Below, piece after piece: positions 45,548 to 55,784 of a stretch of 64,000 nt of DNA. Numbering within the stretch: the first letter of the stretch is position 1; every line of letters starts with the position of its first letter. The position numbers and the translations under genes are program-made. Under the pieces are notes generated by a model, which saw nothing but the letters and a program-made list of their open reading frames with translations, ran no database searches and was not told the origin of the DNA. Source of the stretch: Bacillus timonensis. Lineage in GTDB: Bacteria; Bacillota; Bacilli; Bacillales; Bacillaceae_L. The DNA is taken from positions 126,181-190,180 of the forward strand of contig NZ_HE610989.1 of assembly GCF_000285535.1 (NCBI RefSeq), read 5' to 3'.

Positions 45548-47072
45548 TTAAGAAGTTGGAGAACCCTGCTGAATAAAGGTAAAAGCTTCCTCAGCTAGTT
45601 GAATTGTTTGAATTAAGGCACTCGCTTTATTAACAGTTTCCATCCACTCATGTTCAGGAATTGAATCAGCGACAATTCCCGCACCTGCCTGTACGTAGGC
45701 AATACCATCTTTAATCACCGCTGTTCGAATTGTAATACAAGAATCAATATTTCCATCAAATCCAATATAGGCAATTGTTCCGGCATACAAGTTTCTTGCT
45801 GTAGGTTCCAGCTCCGAAAGAATTTGCATCGCTCTAATTTTAGGTGCACCTGAAACGGTTCCTGCTGGAAAAGCTGCAAGCAACGCATCTAATGGGTCAA
45901 CCTTCTCATCGAGCTCCCCGGTAACCTTTGAAATAAGATGCATCACATGCGAAAACCGACCAACTTCCATTAGAACTGGAGTTTTAACGGATCCATATGT
46001 AGACACCCTTCCAATATCGTTTCGCGCTAAATCAACAAGCATATAATGCTCAGCCTTTTCTTTTTCATCCTGAAGTAATTCTGTCGCAAGCGCTTCATCT
46101 TCATCCTTCGTTTTCCCTCTGCGCCTTGTACCTGCAATCGGATGAATTTCTAGATGTTTGTGATGAATTTTATTAAGCGTTCTGGAGAGCTTCCTACAAT
46201 CTCGATATCATTGATTTTGATATAAAATAAATAAGGCGAAGGATTCACCATCCGTAATACACGGTATAGCTGAAATCCACTTACTGAAACCGGAATCTCA
46301 AACCGCTGTGATAATACCGCCTGAAAATATCCCCTGCCGTAATATAATCCTTTATTTTGACAACAGCATCTAGAAAATTCTGTTTTTCAAAGTTTGTTTT
46401 TATATCAGTCACATTCGGTATTTCATGTATTTTTGGTAATAGTAGCATTTCACTTTGTTCTTTGTTTTGAATAATCCGCGATAAATACATATTGATTTTT
46501 GAATTGGCATGGTCAAAGACAGCTCTTTGAATCCTTTCATCTTCACCACCATTTAATCGAATAAAATGAACCACTATTAATTCGCGTGAATGGTGATCCA
46601 GCGCTATTATCGTTTCACAAAAGAAAAACTGATAACGTTCCATGTTCAAATCATTATTAACGTGTTCTTCCACCTTTTCAAAGGTTGAGATTGCATCATA
46701 GCTTATATAACCAACAGCTCCACCATAAAAGGGAATTTCAATATCAAGCGGTTTTAAGACCAGATATTCTTTAATCCAATTAAAGGCATCTTTCATTGTT
46801 GGTTTTTTTACTAAACTTTGCTGATTTTCATTCTTTACATAGTAGTGGCCGTTATTTTCGTCCATAAATAAAAATGGTTTTAAGCCGATAAATGAATACC
46901 GAGACCAGTCTGATTCATGATCCTTACTTTCAAGCAAGAAGGATGCTTCACTTTTTAAGTTTTGAAAAATTTGAATGGGTGTTAACGTATCAACTAAGAA
47001 ACGTTTAACAATCGGAATGGTCCGATATTGTTTGGCATCAGACACAAACGAGGTAAAATCATACGTATTCAA
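45548..47072 (-). CDS. trpE: Anthranilate synthase component I TrpE (two frame breaks)
   Basis: First tryptophan enzyme. The start is TTG 47072 with GGAGGAG 8 nt upstream (a GTG at 47081 overlaps that site). The N-terminal frame runs to ITAGDIF, where one missing C (near 46323) breaks it. Restored, it reads QAVLSQRFEIPVSVSGFQLY and VNPSPYLFYI to SSPERLIK. A second missing A near 46168-46171 restores IHHKHLEIHPIAGT and RRRGKT, joining MLVDLARNDIGRV to the stop. The corrected length is 508 aa. The C-terminal chorismate-binding core (AAFPAGTVSGAPKIRAM, YVQAGAGIVADS) is intact. The amidotransferase trpG is absent here, as in B. subtilis, where it lies in the folate operon. Confidence 0.92.
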
Positions 47073-47080
47073 TTGACTCA

Positions 47081-47107
47081 CTCCTCCATAAAATTATGGA
47101 GAATGAG
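47081..47107 (-). promoter_or_regulatory. Hairpin sequestering the trpE ribosome binding site
   Basis: CTCCATAA / TTATGGAG perfect stem (47084-47101), extendable by CTCA / TGAG, pairs with the GGAG of the trpE Shine-Dalgarno sequence. In B. subtilis TRAP-bound leader RNA forms such a hairpin and blocks trpE translation; the same logic is inferred here. Confidence 0.75.
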
Positions 47108-47156
47108 GATTTAGGAGGTGTATTAAGATGGGAATCGCTTTATATGGTAAAAAGCG

Positions 47157-47197
47157 ATAAAAATAAACAACCCAAAGACACCATTGTATCTTTGGGT
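47157..47197 (-). terminator. trp leader attenuator terminator
   Basis: CCCAAAGA (47189-47196 on minus reading) pairs with TCTTTGGG (47171-47178), followed by TTGTTTATTTTTATC. The upstream flank TCTACCC (47193-47199) can instead pair with GGGTAGA at 47252-47258 in the TRAP-binding region, giving an antiterminator. Confidence 0.88.
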
Positions 47198-47211
47198 AGA
47201 AGTCATTATAA

Positions 47212-47308
47212 CTAAGCTCTGCTAACCTCAACTAAACTCTCTCATTCTCGTCTACCCTAAACTCAACTCTAAACTGTACAAAAAACTTACTAAACTCTAA
47301 CTATACTA
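47212..47308 (-). promoter_or_regulatory. TRAP-binding site of the trp leader
   Basis: In the minus-strand RNA a run of UAG/GAG triplets about 5 nt apart spans 47271-47212: at least 11 triplets, with positions ending near 47269, 262, 257, 252, 247, 241, 237, 232, 227, 222, 217 and 212. Four more triplets lie at 47308-47290 near the 5' end. This is the target of tryptophan-activated TRAP, encoded by mtrB at 54.3 kb; binding frees the terminator. Confidence 0.9.
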
Positions 47309-47321
47309 AATATTGTAATTA

Positions 47322-47351
47322 ATCTTATCGTATGCACTGTGTGTTTGTCAA
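47322..47351 (-). promoter_or_regulatory. trp operon promoter
   Basis: Minus strand TTGACA (47346-47351, perfect), an 18-nt spacer and TAAGAT (47322-47327). Transcription would start near 47314, so the TRAP site forms the very 5' end of the mRNA. Confidence 0.75.
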
Positions 47352-47368
47352 TGCATCGTTCAAACTTT

Positions 47369-47743
47369 TTATTTCCCTTTCACCGTTGAAAGATCAGGTC
47401 GTAAAACAATAGCTCCCTCTTGGTACACATGCTGGATTTCTTCTTGTTTGGCATTTGTATTTACAGACATCATTACCCGAATACACATTTGAAGAGAACC
47501 TGGAACCGGAATCTCTCTCATGCTCATAACCGGAACAAATGCCCACCCCTCAATTTGTCTTGCTGCAGCAGCAGGAAAAGCTGCGTCAATATCTTCAGTT
47601 ACAGAAAATAAGATTTGTGCTACATCAGATGCTTCTAGCTTATTTTCAGCAATCATATCACGTAAAAGCTTTTCAGTTGCTGTTAATATCTCTTGTCTAT
47701 CATTAGTTTCAATTGTTGTTGCTCCACGTATTCCCCGTATCAA
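47369..47743 (-). CDS. aroH: Chorismate mutase AroH
   Basis: 124 aa with a TTG start at 47743 (GGAGGG 6 nt upstream). AroH-type trimeric chorismate mutase converting chorismate to prephenate. Active-site features are Arg in IRGIRGATT, the Glu in the FSVTEDIDAAFPA region, Arg in MCIRVMMSVNT and the C-terminal VLRPDLS. Intact, at its place between aroB and trpE. Confidence 0.93.
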   Translation of the reverse strand: MIRGIRGATTIETNDRQEILTATEKLLRDMIAENKLEASDVAQILFSVTEDIDAAFPAAAARQIEGWAFVPVMSMREIPVPGSLQMCIRVMMSVNTNAKQEEIQHVYQEGAIVLRPDLSTVKGK

Positions 47744-47781
47744 CTTTGTCCCTCCTTCTCGTGCCACGATTTTTAACTTAC

Positions 47782-48858
47782 CTAAAAATCTTTTAATAAA
47801 ATAAGTAGCTGTTCATCATCTATATCTCGAACAATAGTTTCTCCAATGTCTTTTAATAGGACCATTCTAACTTTTCCTGAGGTAGCCTTTTTATCATGCT
47901 TCATTCGTTCAAGAAGTCTACCTTTATCTAATTCTTTAGGGATTGTTGTTGGGAACTCGAATAATTTGAACCATTCTTTAATTTTTTCAGATGACAGATT
48001 GATATTAAAGATTATTTCGCTAACTTTTAGTGCAAAAATCATCCCAATTGCAACACCATCACCGTGAGTTATCTTTCCATATCCTGACTCCGCTTCAATT
48101 GCGTGACCTAAAGTGTGCCCAAAGTTTAAAATGGCGCGTAGCCCTTTTTCCTGTTCATCCTCAGAAACTACTTTAGCTTTAACAGCTACACCTTTTAAAA
48201 TAGCATGCTGTAATTTATCACCCTGTAAGTCATCTAACGAAGTAATTTCTTCAGTAAGCCATCCATAAAATTCTCGATCTCCAATAAGTCCATGCTTAAT
48301 TACCTCGGCAAAGCCTGATCGAAGCTCTTCCTTTGGTAATGTTTTCATCAAATCAATATCATATAACACCGCATTTGGTTGATGGAAAGCGCCAATCATG
48401 TTTTTCCCGAAGTCATGATTAATGGCTACCTTACCTCCTACAGCACTATCATGGGCAAGTAATGTCGTAGGTATTTGGATAAATGGAATACCTCTCATGA
48501 AAGTAGCAGCAACGAATCCTGCCAAATCACCAACGACACCCCCACCTAATGCAAGGATTACAGATGAACGGTCTAAGCCATTTTCTAAGGCGAAGGTCTG
48601 ACATTGATAAAAGACGTCAAAAGACTTCGCACTCTCCCCCGCAGGAATGACAAAAGATAATGGCTCTTCAAACCGTTGTTTCAGAATGTCCAGCACTCTA
48701 TTTAAATAAAGTGCTGCTACTGATTCATCACTTATGACAAGTACTTTTGAGACCTTTTTGCATGTATCCTGTAGCACCTTGGGAAGATTACTAATTATCT
48801 CAGCCCCAATGTACATTGGATATGTTTTCGAATTTGTAGCAATGGTCAATTTGTCCAT
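47782..48858 (-). CDS. aroB: 3-dehydroquinate synthase
   Basis: 358 aa. NAD- and metal-dependent second shikimate step. [39 protein letters not shown] is the classic stretch (given here in parts: [32 protein letters not shown]). Metal ligands: Glu in [11 protein letters not shown] and His in [12 protein letters not shown] and [11 protein letters not shown]. The start overlaps the aroC stop by one base. Confidence 0.95.
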   Translation of the reverse strand: MDKLTIATNSKTYPMYIGAEIISNLPKVLQDTCKKVSKVLVISDESVAALYLNRVLDILKQRFEEPLSFVIPAGESAKSFDVFYQCQTFALENGLDRSSVILALGGGVVGDLAGFVAATFMRGIPFIQIPTTLLAHDSAVGGKVAINHDFGKNMIGAFHQPNAVLYDIDLMKTLPKEELRSGFAEVIKHGLIGDREFYGWLTEEITSLDDLQGDKLQHAILKGVAVKAKVVSEDEQEKGLRAILNFGHTLGHAIEAESGYGKITHGDGVAIGMIFALKVSEIIFNINLSSEKIKEWFKLFEFPTTIPKELDKGRLLERMKHDKKATSGKVRMVLLKDIGETIVRDIDDEQLLILLKDF

Positions 48859-50030
48859 TAGAATTCCCTCGTATACTCACGCATTTTCGCTACATTTTCT
48901 TGAATGAAATCGATTCTATCTTGTCCAAATTGTTCAACAATCGCATTTGCAACTTCCCAAGCTACAACAGCTTCAGCTACAACAGAAGCGGCAGGAACTG
49001 CACAGCTATCAGACCTTTCAATACTTGCTTCAAATACTTCTTTTGTGTCGATATCAACGCTTTTTAATGGTTTATATAGAGTTGGAATTGGCTTCATGAC
49101 ACCTCGAACAACAATTGGCATACCGTTTGTCATTCCACCTTCAAACCCACCTAAATTATTAGTTCTGCGCTTGTATCCATTTTCTTTATCCCAAATGATT
49201 TCATCATGAACTTGACTTCCAGGGATTCTTGCTGCATCAAAACCGATACCAAATTCAACACCTTTAAAGGCATTAATACTTACCATAGCAGCTGCGATTT
49301 TCGAATCAAGTTTTCTATCATAATGAACGTAACTTCCTAAACCTGCAGGCACACCTTCAACAACAACCTCAACGATTCCACCGATTGAATCGCCATTTTT
49401 CTTGGCTTCATCAATCGCATTCATCATTTGCACACCTGCTTCTTCATCAAGACATCTAACTGATGATGCTTCTGTTTTTGTTTTTAATTCTTCGAGAGAC
49501 GAATAGGTAGTATCCTTTGCTCGAACTCCACCAATTTCAAGCACATGTCCAGCCACTTCAATTCCTAGTGAAGCCAAGAATTTTTTTGCGACAGCTCCAG
49601 CTGCTACACGTACTGTTGTTTCACGTGCAGAAGATCTTTCAAGTACGTTCCTCATATCACGATGCCCATATTTCATGGCCCCGTTAAGGTCTGCATGTCC
49701 AGGACGGGGACGCGTAATTTTACGTTTAATTTCTTCTGATTCTTCTTCCGTAATAGGATCAATACCCATAATTTTCGTCCAGTGCTTCCAGTCATTGTTT
49801 TGAACGACTAATGCAATTGGAGACCCTAGTGTTTTACCATGTCTAATTCCACTGGCAATTTGTACTTGGTCTTTTTCAATTTGCATTCTTCTGCCTCGGC
49901 CATGACCTTTTTGGCGTCTAGCAAGTTCAAAGTTTATATCCTCTGCAGTCAGTTCAAGACCAGCGGGTACACCTTCAATAATTGTGGTAAGCTGTGGTCC
50001 ATGTGATTCTCCAGCTGTTAAATATCTCAT
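48858..50030 (-). CDS. aroC: Chorismate synthase
   Basis: 390 aa. FMN-dependent last shikimate step. Signatures: [14 protein letters not shown] at the N-terminus, [41 protein letters not shown] and [17 protein letters not shown] (shown as their conserved blocks). Called aroF in B. subtilis. First gene of the supraoperon, preceded by AAGGAGG. The 225-bp gap to cheR shows no convincing promoter. Confidence 0.95.
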   Translation of the reverse strand: MRYLTAGESHGPQLTTIIEGVPAGLELTAEDINFELARRQKGHGRGRRMQIEKDQVQIASGIRHGKTLGSPIALVVQNNDWKHWTKIMGIDPITEEESEEIKRKITRPRPGHADLNGAMKYGHRDMRNVLERSSARETTVRVAAGAVAKKFLASLGIEVAGHVLEIGGVRAKDTTYSSLEELKTKTEASSVRCLDEEAGVQMMNAIDEAKKNGDSIGGIVEVVVEGVPAGLGSYVHYDRKLDSKIAAAMVSINAFKGVEFGIGFDAARIPGSQVHDEIIWDKENGYKRRTNNLGGFEGGMTNGMPIVVRGVMKPIPTLYKPLKSVDIDTKEVFEASIERSDSCAVPAASVVAEAVVAWEVANAIVEQFGQDRIDFIQENVAKMREYTREF

Positions 50031-50255
50031 CTATATTACCTCCTTATATGGCTAAAGTGAAAATAAGAATTTACTTTCGCAATTTAAAGCGATTATGTAT
50101 CAATATATCATAATCTTTGGTTTTCCGGTAAGATTTTTTCAAAATTTCTATGATTATGTTTTCTTTTGAAAAAAGAAAAGAATTTACCATAAGGGCAAAT
50201 TCCTTGATTCCTATATCCTAGCAAATATTATTAGATTTGTCATTTTTCTGACGTT

Positions 50256-51086
<831 letters not shown>

Positions 51087-51089
51087 TTA

Positions 51090-51120
51090 AGAAAAACCAG
51101 CTCCTTAAGAGCTGGTTAAC
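51090..51120 (-). terminator. Terminator after ndk
   Basis: AACCAGCTC / GAGCTGGTT stem followed by TTTTCTT on the minus strand. It begins 7 bp beyond the corrected ndk stop, which supports the corrected gene end. Confidence 0.85.
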
Positions 51121-51126
51121 ATTCGA

Positions 51127-51572
51127 TTAATAGATCCAGTTATTAATAAGCTTATCATATGCTACTAATTCTTCATCTTTGAAAATAGTGAAATTTCGCG
51201 TTCAGCACTCGCTGTTGAATCAGAACCGTGAATAACGTTCTTACCAACGATTATTCCAAAATCACCACGGATAGTTCCTGGCGCAGCATCCTTTGGATTT
51301 GTTGCACCCATCATATGGCGAGCAGTAGCAATTACATTTTCACCTTGCCAAACCATTGCAAATACAGGACCAGAAGTGATGAAATCTACAAGTTCTCCAA
51401 AAAACGGGCGCTCTTTATGCTCGCTATAATGTTCCCCTGCAAGCTTGTCGGAAATTGACATTAACTTAGCACCAACTAATTGAAAGCCCTTTCTTTCAAG
51501 ACGTGATACAATCTCACCAATAAGTTGACGTTGAACGCCGTCAGGCTTAATCATTAAAAATGTTTTTTCCAT
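51127..51572 (-). CDS. ndk: Nucleoside diphosphate kinase (C-terminus broken by one base)
   Basis: Balances NTP pools. The start is ATG 51572 (GGAGAG 4 nt upstream). [18 protein letters not shown], the Arg-rich [17 protein letters not shown] and the catalytic His in [16 protein letters not shown] are present. As given, the frame ends early after SLFSKMKN. One added T in the T4 run (51182-51185) restores [14 protein letters not shown] and NNWIY, giving 148 aa, the normal length. Confidence 0.93.
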
Positions 51573-51618
51573 AATGCTCTCCACCCACCTAAAGTTATGT
51601 AATAGTCAATATTTAGTG

Positions 51619-51651
51619 ACCAATCAAAATAGTAACACTATTTTGATTGGT
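51619..51651. repeat. 15-bp perfect inverted repeat between hepT and ndk
   Basis: ACCAATCAAAATAGT and its exact complement, separated by AAC (arms 51619-51633 and 51637-51651). No T run follows on either strand, so it is not a standard terminator. It may be an mRNA processing or stability hairpin or a protein-binding site. Confidence 0.7.
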
Positions 51652-51665
51652 AAGCAATAATATTC

Positions 51666-52628
51666 CTAAAATTTTCTTTTCCCGATATATTTTGCAATAT
51701 TATACAACGTATTCCTAGCACGGCCAGAAGGTAATTCATCCAAAACCTTATAAGCCTTTTCTAGGTATCGGTTACTGATGGCCTCAGATTGCTTTATTGC
51801 TTCCGATTGCTTTATAGACGCAATTAAAGGTTTAATTTCAGCTGAAGTTGTTTGTTCTGAAACTTGGGTAATTTGTTGTTTAAGATTTGCATCCTGCATA
51901 GCATATAGTACAGGTAATGTAATATTCCCCTGCATCAAATCGCTACCTGCAGGTTTGCCCAATTGTTCGTCGGTGCCTGTAAAATCTAAAATATCATCAG
52001 TAATTTGGAAGGCCATTCCGACATAATAGCCATATAAAAAAAGTTTTTTATGAACTTCAGTCGGAACCCCTGCAGCAACTGCTCCTAATTGACAGCTACT
52101 AGCAATTAAAAGTGCTGTTTTGCGCTTAATTCTACGCAAATAACAGCGTAGGTTTTGATCATAGCGATACTTATCTTTGATTTGTTCTATTTCACCTAGA
52201 CAAACCTCGACAATTGTATGTGCAAGTAGTTTATGTAACAAGGGATTATCCAGTTTTGTGATTATTTCTAAAGAACTCCCCAAAATATAATCACCTGCAT
52301 ACATTGCTATTTTATTATCCCATTTAGCCTTAATGGTAGGTTTACCACGTCTGATATCAGCGTCATCAATCACATCATCATGTACAAGTGATGCTGTATG
52401 GATCAGCTCAAGTGTTACGGCAACATTTTTAATTACATTGATATCATAATTACCAAATTTTCCGCCCAAAAGAACAAAAACTGGCCGTAGTCGTTTTCCG
52501 CCAGATTGTAATAAATGCAATCCAGCCTGTTGTAGAACTGGATGCTCCCCTTTAATGGAAGCTTCCAGCTCTTTCTCTATAATTGCTAAATCCGTATTCA
52601 AATACGAATACATCAATGATAATCTCAT
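51666..52628 (-). CDS. hepT: Heptaprenyl diphosphate synthase component II HepT
   Basis: 320 aa from ATG 52628 (AAGGTG 6 nt upstream). Catalytic trans-prenyltransferase subunit making the C35 side chain of menaquinone-7. First Asp-rich motif LVHDDVIDDADIRRG and second QITDDILDFTG are intact; GGKRLRP is also present. A small tandem duplication (IKQSEA twice, near residue 272-283) lies in a surface helix. It works with HepS, encoded two genes upstream. Confidence 0.94.
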   Translation of the reverse strand: MRLSLMYSYLNTDLAIIEKELEASIKGEHPVLQQAGLHLLQSGGKRLRPVFVLLGGKFGNYDINVIKNVAVTLELIHTASLVHDDVIDDADIRRGKPTIKAKWDNKIAMYAGDYILGSSLEIITKLDNPLLHKLLAHTIVEVCLGEIEQIKDKYRYDQNLRCYLRRIKRKTALLIASSCQLGAVAAGVPTEVHKKLFLYGYYVGMAFQITDDILDFTGTDEQLGKPAGSDLMQGNITLPVLYAMQDANLKQQITQVSEQTTSAEIKPLIASIKQSEAIKQSEAISNRYLEKAYKVLDELPSGRARNTLYNIAKYIGKRKF

Positions 52629-52666
52629 GAGTTTCACCTTAGTATTAAAAATATGACACAAGGAAC

Positions 52667-53371
52667 TTACTTCTTATAACCTAGATGCATTGCAGCTACA
52701 CCTAGCGTGTATGGTTTCACTTCAATATCGGTTAGGCCTGCTTTTCGAAACATGTTTGCAAGTTCTTTCATGCCTGGAAAATCACGTGCTGATTCTTGAA
52801 GCCATGAATATTCCTGGTAACTCTTCGCAAAAAGCTTTCCAAAAACCGGCATAATAAAACGAAAATAAAAAAAGTATAATTGTTTAAATCCAATCATAGT
52901 TGGCTGTGAAGTTTCCAAACATACAACCTTGCCACCTGGCTTTACTACTCGATGCATTTCTTTTAACACGGTCATGTAATCAGGAACATTTCGGAGACCA
53001 AAGCCAATGGTTACATAATCAAAAGAATTATCCTCAAAGGGGAGCTCCATGGCATTTCCGTGAATCAATTCAACTTGATTTAATTTTAGCTTGTCTACCT
53101 TTTCTTGGCCAATTTTCAACATATTCTTACTAAAATCAAGTCCAATGACCTTGCCAGACGGTCCGACAGCATCTGCAAGTGCAATGGTCCAATCTGCCGT
53201 TCCACAACAAAGATCTAGTGCAGTTGATCCTTCTTGAACATCCATACGTTTCATTGTATCCTTTCGCCAAGCTTTGTGTTGTTGGAAACTAATAACCGAA
53301 TTCATTTGGTCATAATTTTTATATATTTTTTCAAACACATGATGTACCCGTTGTTCTTTAGATTGCTCCAT
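52667..53371 (-). CDS. menG: Demethylmenaquinone methyltransferase (UbiE/MenG)
   Basis: 234 aa SAM-dependent methyltransferase, last menaquinone step. [16 protein letters not shown] and [15 protein letters not shown] (SAM motif I), [33 protein letters not shown] and [13 protein letters not shown] are typical. Called menH in older B. subtilis annotation. Between hepS and hepT with gaps of 2 and 38 bp: a menaquinone tail module, matching the menaquinol-using QcrABC at 32 kb. Confidence 0.95.
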   Translation of the reverse strand: MEQSKEQRVHHVFEKIYKNYDQMNSVISFQQHKAWRKDTMKRMDVQEGSTALDLCCGTADWTIALADAVGPSGKVIGLDFSKNMLKIGQEKVDKLKLNQVELIHGNAMELPFEDNSFDYVTIGFGLRNVPDYMTVLKEMHRVVKPGGKVVCLETSQPTMIGFKQLYFFYFRFIMPVFGKLFAKSYQEYSWLQESARDFPGMKELANMFRKAGLTDIEVKPYTLGVAAMHLGYKK

Positions 53372-53373
53372 AC

Positions 53374-54189
53374 TTACCCTTCTTCCACCAACTTATTCAT
53401 TGATAACGAACTACCTTGAAGGAGTAATTCATTAATGCGATTAACTAGCATTTTGTTCATTTTTGGGTTTGTCGCTAAAAACCGTTCTAGCTTTTTAATC
53501 ACAAGAGAGAGATGTTTGTTATATTCGTACATAACAACAGAATCTTCCACATGTTTTTCCTGATGAAATACAATTTTTTTAAGCGTCTTGAAGGGAATCG
53601 AATTTCCATCTTTTACGTAAAGGTCTCTTTCAAGTAATAGTCTCTTTAGCAATAAAAAATTTGGAACAAGTTTTTCCCATTTTTTTATTTGAAAGCTTTT
53701 CACAATATTTTGGAAGACGGAAGATTCAACCGCTGTCACAAATGAAAAGAGCTGATCTATTTGATTAAAATCCATTTGATATAGATAAATTTTGGCCTCA
53801 TTTACTTCTTTAATACCTTCTGCAAGTATTCGAATGAAGGTTATATCGGATGAGTTGGCGAGCAGATAATAATACAATCCGCTAAAGTAATCTCCTGCCA
53901 AGACAGTCAATTGTTGACTGCGCAGACGCTCATCTGAATTGGTAAGTCGATTGGGGACTGTTTCATGGGTATCCAACGCCTGCTGAACAAGCATAGTTGT
54001 TATTATATAATTTTCCAATTGCTCTTTTGGCAAAAGCAAGTCCTCAAATAAGGAATATAATAATAAGATTTTATCTTCATCTATGCTCGGTGTTTCCATA
54101 TATCTTTGAAGGTACGAGTGCTTCGTTCTGTCCTCTATACGCTCCTTAAGATTGGCAACTACTTCCTTGATGTCATGCAAATCAATCAC
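53374..54189 (-). CDS. hepS: Heptaprenyl diphosphate synthase component I HepS
   Basis: 271 aa, the non-catalytic small subunit that sets product length with HepT. All-helical. [35 protein letters not shown] (core blocks: [18 protein letters not shown]), [22 protein letters not shown] and [19 protein letters not shown] fit the family. No Asp-rich motif, as expected. First gene of hepS-menG-hepT. Confidence 0.92.
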   Translation of the reverse strand: MIDLHDIKEVVANLKERIEDRTKHSYLQRYMETPSIDEDKILLLYSLFEDLLLPKEQLENYIITTMLVQQALDTHETVPNRLTNSDERLRSQQLTVLAGDYFSGLYYYLLANSSDITFIRILAEGIKEVNEAKIYLYQMDFNQIDQLFSFVTAVESSVFQNIVKSFQIKKWEKLVPNFLLLKRLLLERDLYVKDGNSIPFKTLKKIVFHQEKHVEDSVVMYEYNKHLSLVIKKLERFLATNPKMNKMLVNRINELLLQGSSLSMNKLVEEG

Positions 54190-54297
54190 CCTTGTTCCCC
54201 AATTTAAATAATCAACTTTTTTTATTTTTATTAGTCTTTATAAAACAACGTTAATTATAACATACATCACTTAGTTTTTCCCTTAGTTTTATGTATT

Positions 54298-54325
54298 CCA
54301 AAAGAAAAAGCAGGATTTACCTGCT
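54298..54325 (-). terminator. Terminator after mtrB
   Basis: AAGCAGG / CCTGCTT stem with a TAAAT loop, followed by TTTCTTTT on the minus strand. Confidence 0.82.
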
Positions 54326-54570
54326 TATTTTTTTGAATCTGATTCAATTTCTCCGTGACTTGTTTGGATTAGTGCATGACCACGAACTTTAATTGCAGAG
54401 GTATGCTCAGTAAATTGGGCAATCATTACTTCGCCTTTATCCAATTTTTCTGAATGATGGAAGCGAGTATCGGAACCTCTTGTTAAACCGATTACATTCA
54501 CCCCATCTTCTACTGCTTTAATTACAATAAATTCTGAGTTCGAATTATTATTATTATTATTATTATTCAT
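54325..54570 (-). CDS. mtrB: Tryptophan RNA-binding attenuation protein TRAP
   Basis: 81 aa. Forms an 11-mer ring that binds (G/U)AG repeats when loaded with tryptophan. The core [33 protein letters not shown], in blocks [17 protein letters not shown] and [14 protein letters not shown], then [20 protein letters not shown] is almost identical to the B. subtilis protein and keeps the RNA-contacting Lys37/Lys56/Arg58-type residues. The N-terminus is odd: Met followed by eight Asn from an AAT repeat. Downstream of folE, as in mtrAB. Confidence 0.96.
   Translation of the reverse strand: MNNNNNNNNSNSEFIVIKAVEDGVNVIGLTRGSDTRFHHSEKLDKGEVMIAQFTEHTSAIKVRGHALIQTSHGEIESDSKK
54544..54567 (-). repeat. (AAT)8 microsatellite in the mtrB 5' end
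   Basis: Eight perfect ATT units on the plus strand encode Asn2-Asn9 of TRAP directly after the start codon. Slippage would change the Asn count in whole codons without breaking the frame. Confidence 0.95.
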
Positions 54571-54685
54571 CCTTCTTCACTCCTATGAATGCTATGTAAA
54601 GGAACCATTTCAACTCAACATCCTTGTTTGGAAAGATGAGTGAAATCCACATCTTTTTTTACTATCTCGTAAATTTTTGTAGATG

Positions 54686-55252
54686 TCAATTCTTTATTAA
54701 AGATAATACTTCACTACGAGCAGCAGGGTCCTTTTGTAAAATTCCTCTGACAGCAGAAGTAACAGTTTTTGCTCCAGGCTTCTTCACTCCACGCATTGTC
54801 ATACACATATGCTCTGCCTCGATTACAACCATTACCCCATGAGGTTGAAGTGTTTCAACAATGGAGTCTGCTATTGTGGATGTGATCCTCTCCTGCAATT
54901 GTGGTCTTTTGGCGACGGCCTCTACAGCACGTGCAAGTTTGCTTAAACCTGTTACTTTTCCTCCTTTTGGAATATAGGCAACATGAGCATGACCGTAGAA
55001 AGGGACAAGATGATGCTCACACATTGAGAAAAATGGAATGTCTTTTACAAGCACCAATTCTTCGTGTTCTTCACCAAAAATTGTTCGAAAGTATTCCTTC
55101 GGATCATCTTGTAAGCCTGAAAAAACTTCGGCATACATTTTTGCAACTCTTTTTGGTGTATCGACTAACCCCTCACGTTTAGGATCCTCCCCAATCGCTT
55201 CTAAAATCATCGTAACTGCCTGCTCTATTTTTTTATAGTCTACTGGTGTCAT
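54686..55252 (-). CDS. folE: GTP cyclohydrolase I FolE
   Basis: 188 aa from ATG 55252 (GGAGGGGG 8 nt upstream). First folate step, GTP to dihydroneopterin triphosphate. Zinc and substrate residues: [22 protein letters not shown] (Cys, two His), [19 protein letters not shown] and the third ligand in [16 protein letters not shown]. Known as mtrA in B. subtilis, in one operon with mtrB, linking folate and tryptophan supply. Confidence 0.95.
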   Translation of the reverse strand: MTPVDYKKIEQAVTMILEAIGEDPKREGLVDTPKRVAKMYAEVFSGLQDDPKEYFRTIFGEEHEELVLVKDIPFFSMCEHHLVPFYGHAHVAYIPKGGKVTGLSKLARAVEAVAKRPQLQERITSTIADSIVETLQPHGVMVVIEAEHMCMTMRGVKKPGAKTVTSAVRGILQKDPAARSEVLSLIKN

Positions 55253-55321
55253 TCTGCCAACCCCCTCCTTTTTCCACAAACTACTGGTCAATTGATTCTA
55301 GCATAATTATGTATAGAAAAC

Positions 55322-55356
55322 AAAAAAGAGCCGTTGAAAACGACTCAATTTTTGTA
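55322..55356 (-). terminator. Terminator after hbs
   Basis: GAGTCGTT / AACGGCTC stem (one G-U pair) with a TTC loop, then T6 on the minus strand. Confidence 0.85.
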
Positions 55357-55380
55357 TTTTCACATAGGTTATATGTAAAA

Positions 55381-55653
55381 TTATTTTACTGCATCCTTAA
55401 GCGCCTTTCCTGGTTTAAATGCAGGAACTTTGCTAGCAGCAATTTCGATTTCTTCACCAGTTTGAGGGTTACGACCTTTACGAGCTGCACGCTCACGTAC
55501 CTCAAAGTTACCAAATCCGATTAATTGAACTTTATCTCCGCTTTTTAAAGCTTCAAGAATAGAATCAAAAACTGCATCAACAGCTTTTGTAGCATCCTTC
55601 TTAGAAAGTTCAGCACTTTCAGCTACCGCGTTAACTAATTCTGTTTTGTTCAT
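55381..55653 (-). CDS. hbs: Histone-like DNA-binding protein HBsu
   Basis: 90 aa from ATG 55653 (GGAGGTG 6 nt upstream; an in-frame GTG at 55662 overlaps the site). Nucleoid HU protein: [21 protein letters not shown], core [28 protein letters not shown] with the minor-groove RNPxTG arm, and [11 protein letters not shown]. Monocistronic with a promoter at 55756-55784. Confidence 0.97.
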   Translation of the reverse strand: MNKTELVNAVAESAELSKKDATKAVDAVFDSILEALKSGDKVQLIGFGNFEVRERAARKGRNPQTGEEIEIAASKVPAFKPGKALKDAVK

Positions 55654-55755
55654 GACATTCACCTCCTCCCAAAAGAAGATTTATGGCTTATTCATTGTTC
55701 TTTAAGTCTTATCTCATCAGGTATGTACCATATTAGCTTAATGCTAACATGCCTT

Positions 55756-55784
55756 ATAATAAACGATATTTAGACATAATTCAA
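55756..55784 (-). promoter_or_regulatory. Sigma-A promoter of hbs
   Basis: Minus strand TTGAAT (55779-55784), a 17-nt spacer and TATTAT (55756-55761), leaving a leader of about 95 nt. The region also shows TTAGCAT / ATGCTAA repeats at about 55732-55747. Confidence 0.6.

Noticed and set aside
44347-47072. Missing trpG within the trp operon
   Set aside because: In B. subtilis the shared amidotransferase (pabA/trpG) is in the folate operon, so its absence here is normal.
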